From the NCBI RefSeq assembly GCF_008831285.2, contig NC_045141.1, positions 26,091,315 to 26,155,314 of the forward strand: DNA of 64,000 nucleotides, given 5' to 3'. Made by a program: the position numbers and the translations under genes. Shown in pieces: positions 1 through 10,126 of this stretch. Below the pieces are notes generated by a model. The model was not told where the DNA came from. It did no database searches and worked only from the letters and a program-made list of their open reading frames with translations. Within the stretch, counting starts at the first letter, position 1. Every line of letters starts with the position of its first letter. Source of the stretch: Nymphaea colorata. Taxonomy: Eukaryota > Streptophyta > Magnoliopsida > Nymphaeales > Nymphaeaceae.

Positions 1-1635
1 ATTAGAGAGGATGGCGGAAGCACGAACGAGGGCGTTCATGGCGCCTGCCTTCTTGTTGTGGTCGTACCCAGGGCGCTTCTCTCTGGAAACGTACACCAGC
101 ATAGGCACCCGCACGTCGACGCCGGAGAGGTCGATCCTATTTTCATCAGGGCCGCCTAAGACAGGGTCGGGGTCAGGTACCTTGGTCATCACCTGAAGGA
201 TACCGGCGTGGTCACCTTTGCTGTGGTCCGGCGACGGCACCAACCACGTCCCCGGCCAGTGCGTACCGTCCGCCATCCACGTCGCCTGTTGAAGGATGGC
301 TGCTGCCTCCGATGCGACCTCCGGGTCGGCGGTTTCTGTCTCCCTAGCGGCCTTTTCCTCTTCCCTGGCGTTGTATGCGTTGGATCGGCGGCGGATGGCG
401 TCGGGGAGACCGTTGATGCGGACCTTCAACTCGTCATACTCTCGCTTGACTCGCCGGCGGTCGCGGACGAAGTCTGGGTCCTTCTTGAAACGGGTGGGGT
501 CGCCGCGGGCCGTGAAGTAGCTCTCGGGGTTTCGGGGGCAAACGTTATGCTTGCGGCAAAAGGGAACCCAGAGGTCGGCGAAGGCGGCGGCCTCCGCCAT
601 GGCCTCGAAAGTTAGGAGGCTGCCACCGTCATCAGAAACATAGCAGGCGAGCTTCTCGACCGGGTACTCGGCGGAGAGAATGGAGAGGATGGTGTTGGCG
701 GTGACGAGAGGAGGCTCCTTTTCGGGGTCCGCGGTGGAGACGAAGACGTCAACGCCGGGGAGGTCAGAGCGGCCGGAAGGGTTGGAAGGGGAAGGGGACT
801 CGAATTTTTCGTGGAGGGCAACGAGGTCGACGGAGCGGTTGACGGGGTTAAGCTTAGGGAGCTGGTCGAGCAGCCATGAGAAGGCGAACCAGAGCTCGCA
901 GACGACGGACATTCCCCAAAGCCACACGGCGTCAGGGTTCGGGTGCTTCACACGCCACATCAAGAAGAAGGCTAGCACCACCAGCCGGGTCGCAATAAGA
1001 AGCCTGCAATTTTTTTTTTTTTTTTGGTTTTCGGAAGCGAATCAGAGTTAGAGAACGAATCTTTGCTAAATTCGTTCGAAAGAATAAAAGTAAAGGTAAA
1101 CTAACCTGTATGGGCTGATAATGGCAGTTGGGATGGAAAGCTTCCTCGTCAGTGGCTTCCATGGCTTGTCAAGGAAAGCTTCCATGCTCACGCTCATGGT
1201 GTCATCATCGACCACGTCATACCCACCACCATGATCACTCGAAGACCAGAAGGCATTCCCATACCCGTAGGTGCCACTGGTCTCAAACAACCACCTGTTG
1301 TGGTCAAAGTCCCCTGTCTGGCTCACGATCATGGACTGACTTGGCTTGAGCCCACCGCTACCACCACCCCCCCTAGCCCCTGCAGTGGTCTGATCATGTT
1401 GGTAGGACGATTTCGAACCATAAGGGCCCTGACCATCCTCTGCCTTGGCTGGCTGGTTGTCTGGGGTGGGGGGCATTACCACCGTATAGTTTATGGGTGT
1501 CGGGAACTCGCCGGAGAATTCGATGTTATCGAGGCTCACAAACCGGCCACTAGACGTCCGCCGGACAAACTTGACGGACGGACTTGGCCGGGGCGGCATG
1601 GCCTTGTTTGAGTCATTGTGGTTTAGTGGGTCCAT
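1..1635 (-). CDS. CSLD: Cellulose synthase-like protein D (CSLD), 5' part, truncated by window edge
   Basis: Glycosyltransferase family 2 membrane enzyme that makes a beta-1,4-linked wall polysaccharide backbone, typically in tip-growing or dividing cells. Exon 1 is 1635-1106 (ATG at 1635-1633) and exon 2 starts at 1003 and runs off the left edge; the 102-bp intron has GT at 1105-1104 and a T-rich 3' end, splitting an Arg codon after ISPY. Visible protein is about 511 residues. Seen: [14 protein letters not shown] near residue 50, [21 protein letters not shown] near 110-130, [21 protein letters not shown] at 157-177, two membrane segments at about 178-225, the first catalytic Asp in [13 protein letters not shown], then [21 protein letters not shown] at the edge. 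These are CSLD hallmarks. Odd: no cysteine in the first 177 residues, so the usual RING/zinc-finger is absent. The later catalytic motifs (DCD, QxxRW) lie outside the window. Family certain; ortholog group not. Confidence 0.95.
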
Positions 1636-1781
1636 GGCTGGGGAGTTGGTAATAGCTTATTTCCGATGGTATTGAGGTAAGGGGCTGCTGCTCAAGCCTA
1701 ACTGTGGTGGAGATCGGGAAGGAAGAGATTGGAATTCCGTGCCAAGTACTCCTTTTTGACCAAGGCTTAATTTGAAGGAGG

Positions 1782-1800
1782 AGGACTATTTATTTATTTG
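1782..1800 (-). promoter_or_regulatory. Possible TATA region of the CSLD gene
   Basis: On the minus strand, an AAATAAATAAATAG run lies about 150 bp upstream of the CSLD start codon, a plausible spacing for a TATA box with a ~120-nt leader. It is not a perfect TATAWAW and no transcript data support it. Confidence 0.3.
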
Positions 1801-2798
1801 ATCTCCAATAGGAGAAGTAAGAGTTGCATCTCTCAATATAAAGTCGAAAATCCAGCATAGCTCTAGCTCGCTTGTGAAAAAGCAAAAAAGTGTCCAAAAC
1901 TCCTGTCAAGCAGTAAGATCCTCTGATCGATTAATCAAACCTGCAAATTAAACCACGGAAAGGCATGAGCATTGATTTGTTTGGACGCGGTGAAGATATC
2001 TGTCAGACCAATGTCGAAATTATCTTTCATTCAATTTTTGTTGGAGAATATCATAAAAAATACTTCATATTTCTTCTTTTACAATCAAAGTTTATATTGG
2101 ATTATACCTGGTTTTAAGTTTACGCCAACAATACCAGAAGGAAGAATATTGATAGAGAATAACGTTTGCTTAATGAATGGAACAAAAAGAAGCGATTAGA
2201 TGGTCGATCGTAAAGAATTGCATGGTTGATTCTTGCAATATCCTAAAAAGAGTAGTCAGCCTGTTGTTGAAGAAATCAGAATTGCCAATAACGAATTTCC
2301 TTCTGAATTCTGGAAAAAAAAATTGTATGCATATTCTTTCAGAAAGTTTAACATACTTGTTTCATGAAGACAAGCAAGAAAGAAACTAAAGAATTGCTTT
2401 TAAGTTTCAAGACGATGGGAACCTAAACCAACATTCTTCCATGGAAATGAAAGATATTGCTTGCAATAATCAATATTAGAGATCGATAGCATTCTCAGGC
2501 CTCAATTCGATGTGGAAATTATCGATTCCACCTTGATAATTACCAAGAAAAGATTGAAGCTACACGAGGTTTGAATTCTCATCTCCGGATTATGCACGCA
2601 ATTTCCTGATCTTCTTGATTGAATTAGCCAAGTCGCAACCTGCAAAAATGAGAGAAAATTCATCTTACAAATTACATGTCCAGGAACTTCTTGAAAAGAA
2701 GAGAGAAAAATAAAAAGCTGGGAAGCAAAATTTAACTCCAAACCTGCGAAAGTATCAGATCAGATGAGGAGAAAAGTTGCAGGAGTCATCACAGTATA

Positions 2799-2823
2799 GA
2801 GAGAGAGAGAGAGAGAGAGAGAG
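2799..2823. repeat. (GA)n microsatellite
   Basis: Perfect GA run of about 12 units in the intergenic region. Confidence 0.9.
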
Positions 2824-4703
2824 CAAGAAGGACGCAGAGAACGGCTATATGTTATTAAAACCCCGTCTTATCACCAAATGGTTTCAACTTCCTCACCAAG
2901 CATGCAATGACTGTGATACCTCTCCATTTCCATAAAAATTACGACATTAGCTTTCATGTAGTAAGGCAAGGACAAAGATACCCAGGGGCAGAGTTGGTAT
3001 AGCCACATTGAAGAATTGAGGGTGATGTCGTGCATGGGACTTAGTTTGGGGGTCATGGAGAAGACGTGATAGTTGGTACCAATGAAAACAGAGCAAATCT
3101 TCTTTCTTCTTTAATTAATTAATTTGGAGTCATGGCATACTTTTTTATGATTTAAAAAAGTAGTATATTAGTTTATGACAGTGACTATGGATTACAACAT
3201 TATTTAGAGATGAAGGTCTTGCCGTCTAGTTGCGGTATACCCCCTTCAATGGACATGTGAAAGGTCCAGCTAGCTAGAATTCGTTTCCAATTTTGCATGC
3301 GAACCTGGATCTAACTCAAATTGAGTCGTCGTGAATGATCGTGCTCACCACGAGAGGGCTAGGCATGCAGAAAAGGAAATCCATGTACTGCTCAACTTGA
3401 GAACAGCAATAACCCAGTAGATCAAACGATAAGTCCCACTGCATGAATGTTTAGGATTGCGAGTCGGCGGTTCTGGATTTGATATCCATCTGGCCAGTTA
3501 GAGCACCGATTCTGTGTGTGTGTGTGTGAGAGAGAGCGTGCGTGCGTCCATGCAACCAACCCACCCTCACTGTCATCACAGTCACACATAAGATTGGTAT
3601 AAAAATGAGAGAACGTCCGTTAAATTTCAGAAGCTCAGATATTATTCCGGCAGAGTAGGTTTTAGCCGACGTACGAGAGGAGAGGGAGAAACGAAGACAA
3701 CTTAGTGTGCAATGAAAGCCACCAGGATTCCATGCATGCACGTCATGTCACGTCATAGTTATAACCCAAAATTGTCTAATTCTTTTCTGAACTCTCGAAT
3801 ATGTCTCCCTGTGGAATTGGCTCGTGAATTTCACTGTCCGCCAATTAATTTTGATGCGTCAAACTCAGCGACTGGATACGTCAAAAAGTCATAATAATTT
3901 TTGATAGTTTTGTTATTATTTCTTGTTTGGACAGTCGGATCTTTTCGCTTCTTACATCAACATCACAGAGTAATTGGACGGAAGTTTGTCCCTGACATAT
4001 CCTTTTTTTGGCTGAAAAAATTAGCAGAAAGCTGGTTCACGATCATGAGACAACAATTGATACAAACAAATTGGACAAACAATAAGAGCTAGATAAGGGT
4101 CATGCGCTTACAGAATATTACCCATATGTTTCTTTAAGAAGAAAATGGTGCAACTTTGGTAGTTTAGTTTGGACATGCATGCTGCACTCATGATTGGTTA
4201 AGAATATATAAATGTAATCAAAAGAGGCATCTTAGAAGGTTGTGTTAGTTTCACATGTGAACTTCACGTACAGAGACTGATCAGTGCTTCAATTCCTTCT
4301 GAAAATTTAGGTAAAAGTAGGAAATCTGATAAGATTGGGAAACGACCCGAGTACTTAAAAAAGAATGGGCAGAGAGAGGGAGCAAACTCTAAGACCAATA
4401 ATCTCAGCCACTCAAGTGAAGTGATGAAAAGGTAGTCAGATTTCTTGTCCAGGGCTCGTCCATTACGCAGATTTCTCTGCCTGAACGCAGAAGAATTAGC
4501 CCAAAACGATAGATGCCACTTGGACATTAATTAAAAGGCTTTTACAAGGGAAAGCCTTTATCTCTTTCTCTCTCTCCATCGGTATGGGGAGGCCAACTGT
4601 TATAATGCAAACCAAAAACACATTTGAGAAGTCGATTTCAAGAATCTACGTTTAAGATCTGCGTCTGCCACACCAGAGTGCAGACGGCAGGGTGGTCATC
4701 GCA

Positions 4704-4715
4704 TCTCACGTGAGA
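4704..4715. promoter_or_regulatory. Palindromic G-box (TCTCACGTGAGA)
   Basis: A perfect 12-bp palindrome containing CACGTG at 4707-4712, about 1.15 kb upstream of the SUPERMAN-like start. G-box cores bind plant bZIP and bHLH factors. Only the sequence match is seen; a 6-bp core occurs by chance every few kb. Confidence 0.35.
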
Positions 4716-4894
4716 GGGGTGTGTCTATCTGCATGTGATCACTGAGATCTTCTTCACTACACTGTCTGATGTTCAGGGTTTCCTTTATATACACACACAA
4801 GTACATACCTACACATACAATATACCAATCTTAAGTCCTAAAAATTGGTCTTTTTTATGTTTAAAGGAAACGAGATAAAAAACAACATAACACT

Positions 4895-5013
<119 letters not shown>

Positions 5014-5455
5014 TTATGTGATGAAGAGGTTTGGATGGTAATTCAAGTTGCTTGTGAGGTGAGGAGAAAAGCGGGGAAGAAAGTGATACATACATGATGC
5101 ATCAGAAACGATGAAAAGGAGGAATGAAGGTGATAGATGGGAATGGGCTGAATGGCAGAGCTTTTCTGCAACAGTCCCCATATTCGCAACTCCTTCCCCA
5201 AGGCATCCTTCCTTTTTTGCGCGTTAAATTGTTTTAACACTTTTCCTGTTTTCACGTCAGGACGTATTCATCACCGTTTTAGCGTTAGGTATTCTCCTTC
5301 GCGGTGTTTGTATATGCACTTTTTTTAAAGTACTGCTGCTATAAGATTTTAAAGTTACCTGTATCTAACGATATCATGAATTTTAACTGGCACAGAAGTC
5401 TCCTAATATTCAAATAACGGACACAATTGGGAAAAAAAGATACTGAGATGATCCA

Positions 5456-5461
5456 CACGTG
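5456..5461. promoter_or_regulatory. G-box upstream of the SUPERMAN-like gene
   Basis: CACGTG in the context CCACACGTGGGG, about 395 bp upstream of the ATG at 5856, within proximal promoter range. The match to the bZIP/bHLH core is seen; use is inferred. Confidence 0.35.
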
Positions 5462-5855
5462 GGGCGTGAAGACCGCTGTGAATGTGACCGAACAGTGGAT
5501 GCTGCACACCGTGAAAGCCACGGGACTTTTATTGGCTCTGAAACTTCACCTTTTCCTTTGCTTTTCCTATTTCCATGGCTTCTTGTAATCCAATGTTACT
5601 CTTAAAAGAAATGAGTCTTTCGAAACCAGAACAATAGCAAGAACAAAAGCTTGGAAAGGGCAACCAGTGAACTCTCTCTCTCTCTCCCCTCCCCAAATAG
5701 ATAAGCTCTCAGACACGTACATTGCTACCATTGGCGCTCATGGGGTTACCAGAAGTATCTACTTAGAGAGACTCTCTCTCGCTTTCTCTCGCTCGCTCGT
5801 CCTCTGTGCGCGTGTGGCTGCGTTGGTTTCTTTGCGGAAGAAAGTCGATGCTGCC

Positions 5856-6230
5856 ATGGCTACGGATCTTAGCCTCAACACTGCGGGACAGCAAGAGCGC
5901 GGCCCTCACGCGGGAAGGTGGACATGGAACCCGCGGGCGCCCTGTCTGGAAGCAGATGACACGTGGGAGGCTCGCGCCTTCGCCGAGGACTCCAGCAACC
6001 TAACATGGCCGCCCCGCTCCTACCCTTGCACCTTCTGCAGGAGACAATTCCGGTCGGCCCAGGCCCTCGGCGGCCACATGAACGTCCACCGTCGAGACCG
6101 CGCCCGCCTGCGCCAGCTCTCCCCAGACGCCTCTCCTATCCCTTCCGCGGAAGGCCCCCTTCTTCGCTTTTTGTCGCTCCCGGCGAGCTCGCAGCGCACC
6201 CTGAACCTGGAAGGCCTAGCCTCTGCATGA
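5856..6230 (+). CDS. Zinc-finger-containing first reading frame of the SUPERMAN-like gene
   Basis: As read, this frame gives a 124-residue protein with one EPF-type finger (C58, C61, H74, H78; QALGGH at 69-74) flanked by TWPPRSY on the N side and a basic RRDRARLR on the C side, which in SUPERMAN contribute to DNA binding and nuclear entry. It ends without the EAR motif. If the sequence is right, the product could bind DNA but would lack the usual corepressor-recruiting tail. Confidence 0.6.
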   Translation: MATDLSLNTAGQQERGPHAGRWTWNPRAPCLEADDTWEARAFAEDSSNLTWPPRSYPCTFCRRQFRSAQALGGHMNVHRRDRARLRQLSPDASPIPSAEGPLLRFLSLPASSQRTLNLEGLASA

Positions 6231-6478
6231 TGTGCACCTTCCCCGGCACCGCCGGCAGCGGCGTGCCTGCATTGTTTAGGCCAAGGATGAGCGGGTGGGA
6301 GAACGCTCCGGCCGCATTTCTCTCTATGTCTCAGTACGTCGCCGGCAATGTAATGCCTGCCTCGCCAGTGCAATTCCTTTCTTCGCCGTCAATATCGGCC
6401 GAGCATGCGATCAAACTGGGTAACTCGGCATTGATTGAAGATCTTGACCTTGAGCTTCGCCTCGGACACAAACCGTAG
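5856..6478 (+). pseudogene. SUPERMAN-like C2H2 zinc-finger repressor, frame broken between finger and EAR motif
   Basis: Plant-specific single-finger transcriptional repressor of the SUPERMAN/RABBIT EARS type, nuclear. Start chosen at 5856 (MATDLSLN, context CCATGG); the frame is open further up to 5667, but that stretch is CT-rich leader. The first frame encodes 124 residues and stops at 6228-6230: [13 protein letters not shown]58 and C61, QALGGH with H74, H78, then [13 protein letters not shown] second frame, offset by one base and open to 6478, carries ALIEDLDLELRLGHKP, the EAR repressor motif expected at the C-terminus of this family. One missing base (or two extra) between about 6120 and 6230 joins them. 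A GT-AG intron such as 6173-6258 (86 nt) would also restore frame but is GC-rich, and the family is usually intronless. It could be a real pseudogene, an assembly error, or an unusual spliced gene. Confidence 0.8.
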
Positions 6479-7859
6479 AAACTCCATAAATCAAGTCGTT
6501 GGCATCTATATCTTAGCCCGGGCGCTTCAAGTTCATAGCTAACTCCATTGACTGCGATGTAAACGATGGTTTTAACGGGATGTCAAGTTCCAGGAAAGGA
6601 GCGGCCTTCAATATTTCCACTCTTTTTCGTTTTCTCTACTCATTTTTAACTGGTGGTGTTTATGTGGGCGTGAGTACTTCATGTTACGTTTAAACTCGTG
6701 GCTCGTGGAGTCAATTGGTATATATCTGATGGTATGCTTCTTTTTATAATTAACGTTGCAAATGAAAATATAATTGTCAAGCATCACGAACGGAGTACAA
6801 GATTAACGGGCCAACACCAACTTCCGGAGAACAGTTGAATATTCAAAGGAAACAAATTCAGTACTTTATATAGAGCATTTTGTTTTGAAATATATGTTTT
6901 AATAGCGTCACATATTTTTATTCGGAGAACATGGTGTGAAAAGTTGATTGTTATCTGAAAATAACATTTACATCGAAGCATGTTTTAAAAGTTGTGTTTC
7001 AAGAGCACGATATTTTATTTTTATTCAAAATAGCCTGTCATGGGGCACATTCACTTGTTCACGTACTCGACCATGCGGATTAATTGGTCCAACTCCCATT
7101 TTGTAATCAACCGATTGATTTGAATTTTAACTGAACGCCAATTGGAAAGGTTCAATTGTTTCGTAAAATGTTCATGAAAATTAGGATTCTGCATTCGTTT
7201 CATCTTCTCATCGTTTCACACTTCACAGTTTGCAGCGATAGGTTACTTTCACAACAGGGTCACGTGGCCCCTCTTTGCTGGATCGGGGGGCCGTGATGCC
7301 CTAAATTATCACAAGCATAATGTGATAAGGCATATATCACACGCTTCGGATTGAGTTGCCTGTGCGGTTATGAGCACCCAGTAAAAGTAATGGAATATTT
7401 AAGTATGTCCTTTACTGTTCTTTTTAATTTTATTTTTGTCTTCATAAAAAGTTTTCTTGGTTGCAAATTTCATTTCATGCACCAGTATGGCACATATAAA
7501 GCTCTACCCGTGCTGGGGCATTGTCCAGCTCCACTCAAGGCTGCCAAGGGATGTACAAAGGGTTGAACCAAAGTGAGCTCGAATTTGCTCGGTTAAAGTC
7601 GAGCTCAAGCTCAACTAGTTCAAATGAACTTGCTTCATTTACCTTCTATTGGAAATGACCAGCAACAAGACTTTTCAAGTAAGGGAGGGAAGATGGCGAC
7701 TTCTTTTTTGAAACAAAAGATCCTGCATGCATGCCTATTGGGTAGATCAGGTGCTCGAGAAGCCGTTGATCTAAGAATCTGCTCAAACATTTCTTTATTG
7801 GAGCTCATGAAATATAACAACTTACATATACACGTCAAAATCAACATGCCCTTAATCAG

Positions 7860-8280
7860 CAATATCTGCAGAAGGGGAGAGAGAGAGGGAGAGGCTGTGA
7901 GGTCGTCTTCGAGGCCGTGGGGGTTCGTGTAGCAGGACTGGTTGATTGACCAGTAGCGAGCCGGCTCGTCTCGTCTTTATTTGCTGTGGAGGCGTCTGAT
8001 ATGGCGGACTTTGTGTCCTTTTGAGGCCCCCCTCCTTCCTGACTGCAGGCAGAGCTTGTGCTTGTGGTCTCCCCTCCTTTTCTTGGAATGCGAACGGGGA
8101 AGAGACAAAAAAGTAACGGACTTTTGTCCCGGCTGATGACCACAACACGTAGGTTAACGTGGCCATTGGTAAACGCATCTCTGTCCTCTTCCTTCCGTCG
8201 CCTCCTCCTCCAGTACTCAGCGCAGGCTGCTTTCCTGCAAAGTAACAAATAGGGCGGTCCCCCGGAACTAGATCTTCTTT
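7860..8280. other. GC-richer island with overlapping antisense ORFs
   Basis: A 420-bp stretch clearly richer in G and C than its surroundings, open on the minus strand in two overlapping frames (143 and 130 codons). The translations are low-complexity (Gly, Arg and Ser runs) and match no family I know. It contains a perfect 6-bp stem ACTGGT-TGATTG-ACCAGT near 7938-7955 and GAGCCGGCTC nearby. It could be an old exon, a lineage-specific gene or an unmethylated regulatory island. Confidence 0.3.
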
Positions 8281-9894
8281 CAACTCAGATGTGGCCTAAT
8301 TGGTTTCCCTGCACTCGTATTAATCTTTGCATCCAGAGACAGTTACAAAATCGAGGATGAATTCTTGCACTTAAGCTCAAGCATGTGAAAATGCAATGCC
8401 TTGGGCAGTGTACTATGAAAAGCCAGAGAATTTCTCCCACCAAATGCAACCCGATAAATCCACAATTCCTTAATCCTATAACTTAAATAATTAAATCAAT
8501 TAGATAGAATGGCTTATTTTACATCTAGTTTAGTTACTGCCATCAAAATTTTGCTTCGTCAGACTATTAAACATTGGCTCAAAATGAAGTTCATGGGTCA
8601 TCGTTTCGATTTCTTTAACGTTTATACGTACAGGTGCATCTGTGTATGTGAGAGAGAGAGAGACGTAGAGAGAGATCGCCAGTTAACTCAAGGATTTCAT
8701 TAGCAGTAGCAGTTGTTGGGCACGCTTGATTGCGCAGATGGTGCTTTGTAGGTATACCAGCTTTGTTTCACAGTACTAGAAAACTGAGCAAAGAAAATGG
8801 GACCTCTTCTCTGCCAACTTAATTTATCCATCCCAATTAATTTTAAGTGAACAAAAATGTAAAGGTAGTGAAGGAATTCAACTTCCTCGCCGTATATGGC
8901 TTTGAAGATTGATTATTATATAATATTTGAATCGTTCATGACCTAAATCACACTGAAAATAGCAACATGGGGAAACGAGAGAGTTGCACCTGAAAACCGC
9001 CAGATAACCTAGCTGCATGTGGTTGGGGAGGCAAACAATTGGTCGTGGTCTGTGTGAAACTACAGTAGATCTATTAGTATGCTCATCGCATTTTTATCAA
9101 AAATAACACGAAGAAATAATTTCTCAGAATGAAAAGGATGACATATATGATCATGCGACTGGAGAGGCCAGAGGCATCCGACATGAGTAACGAAGAATAT
9201 CATAAAAATTTTCTCGAAGTGCATAAGATTCATGAAAATTTTCAAAGATATCCGTGGAAGTCGAAGAAAATGTCAACGATCGTTTCATTCAAAAATGTTA
9301 CGGTGACCTACCTCTGTTCGATCTGTCGTTTAAAGAACAGAAGTATTCCCATTTCCTCAAACAAAAAAAGGTAGAGGGAGAGAGAAACCAAGGATATTTT
9401 AGCACAAAAGTATTCCTATTCTATTTTCTCATTATTTTGGTGCAGTTAATTTGTTCAATGTTCATGCCCTACATTTGTCCTCTATATGGTTGAAAAGATC
9501 AGGCTTGAGCCAGATCCTAGTTTTTGCGAGACCAAATTTAGCTGAATTACCAGCTGTGGAAAATACTGGATCAGTTAAACATAACAAAAAAAAACTTTAG
9601 TTCAGCAAGTTTTAAGTGCTTGCACTAATTCTTTTTTAGGCACCGACAGTCCTGAAACCAAGATGATGCATGAAGAAGGGGGCTTCAGTCCTCTAAATAA
9701 AATAAAAGAATGCCCAATCCCTTTAGTGCAGCCAGTTGCTCATGACCATCTGTCTCCTGTCAACACATCCATGTAATTGGAATATCCCTCAAACGACACA
9801 AAAATATTAACTCAATCTTCACCATTGGATCTCTTTAACATGAACGACTCAGACAATTCACATCAAATCTGACGTATCGGGATTTGTTAGCTAC

Positions 9895-9896
<2 letters not shown>

Positions 9897-9926
<30 letters not shown>
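9897..9926. repeat. (TA)n microsatellite
   Basis: About 14 perfect TA units, lying at the downstream end of the possible SINE that follows on the minus strand. Confidence 0.9.
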
Positions 9927-9927
<1 letters not shown>

Positions 9928-10126
9928 AGTGAGTTGATCATATTTGCAATATGAGGTGCTCATTGTAATTAGGAAGTTTGGATCTATTATGCATATAATG
10001 TAATTACTAAAACCTGATTCATTAAGTCTGTCAGATTTCCTAGAGGTGAGAACAGAGTTCCCCGCCCGGACCCGAACTGCAGAGAGTTTCCAATGCTGCC
10101 AGTTAACCAACTTTGCTCGAGCGGCC
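9926..10126 (-). mobile_element. Possible tRNA-derived SINE
   Basis: Read on the minus strand from 10126, the first 60 bases resemble a tRNA-derived polymerase III promoter: an A-box-like GAGCAAAGTTGGTTAA at 10118-10103 and a B-box-like AGTTCGGGTCC at 10078-10068, about 30 bases apart. The body would then run about 200 bp and end at the TA tract near 9926, a usual SINE size. No target-site duplication was found and the tail is not poly(A), so the right end is a guess. Alternatives are a tRNA relic or chance match. Confidence 0.4.
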
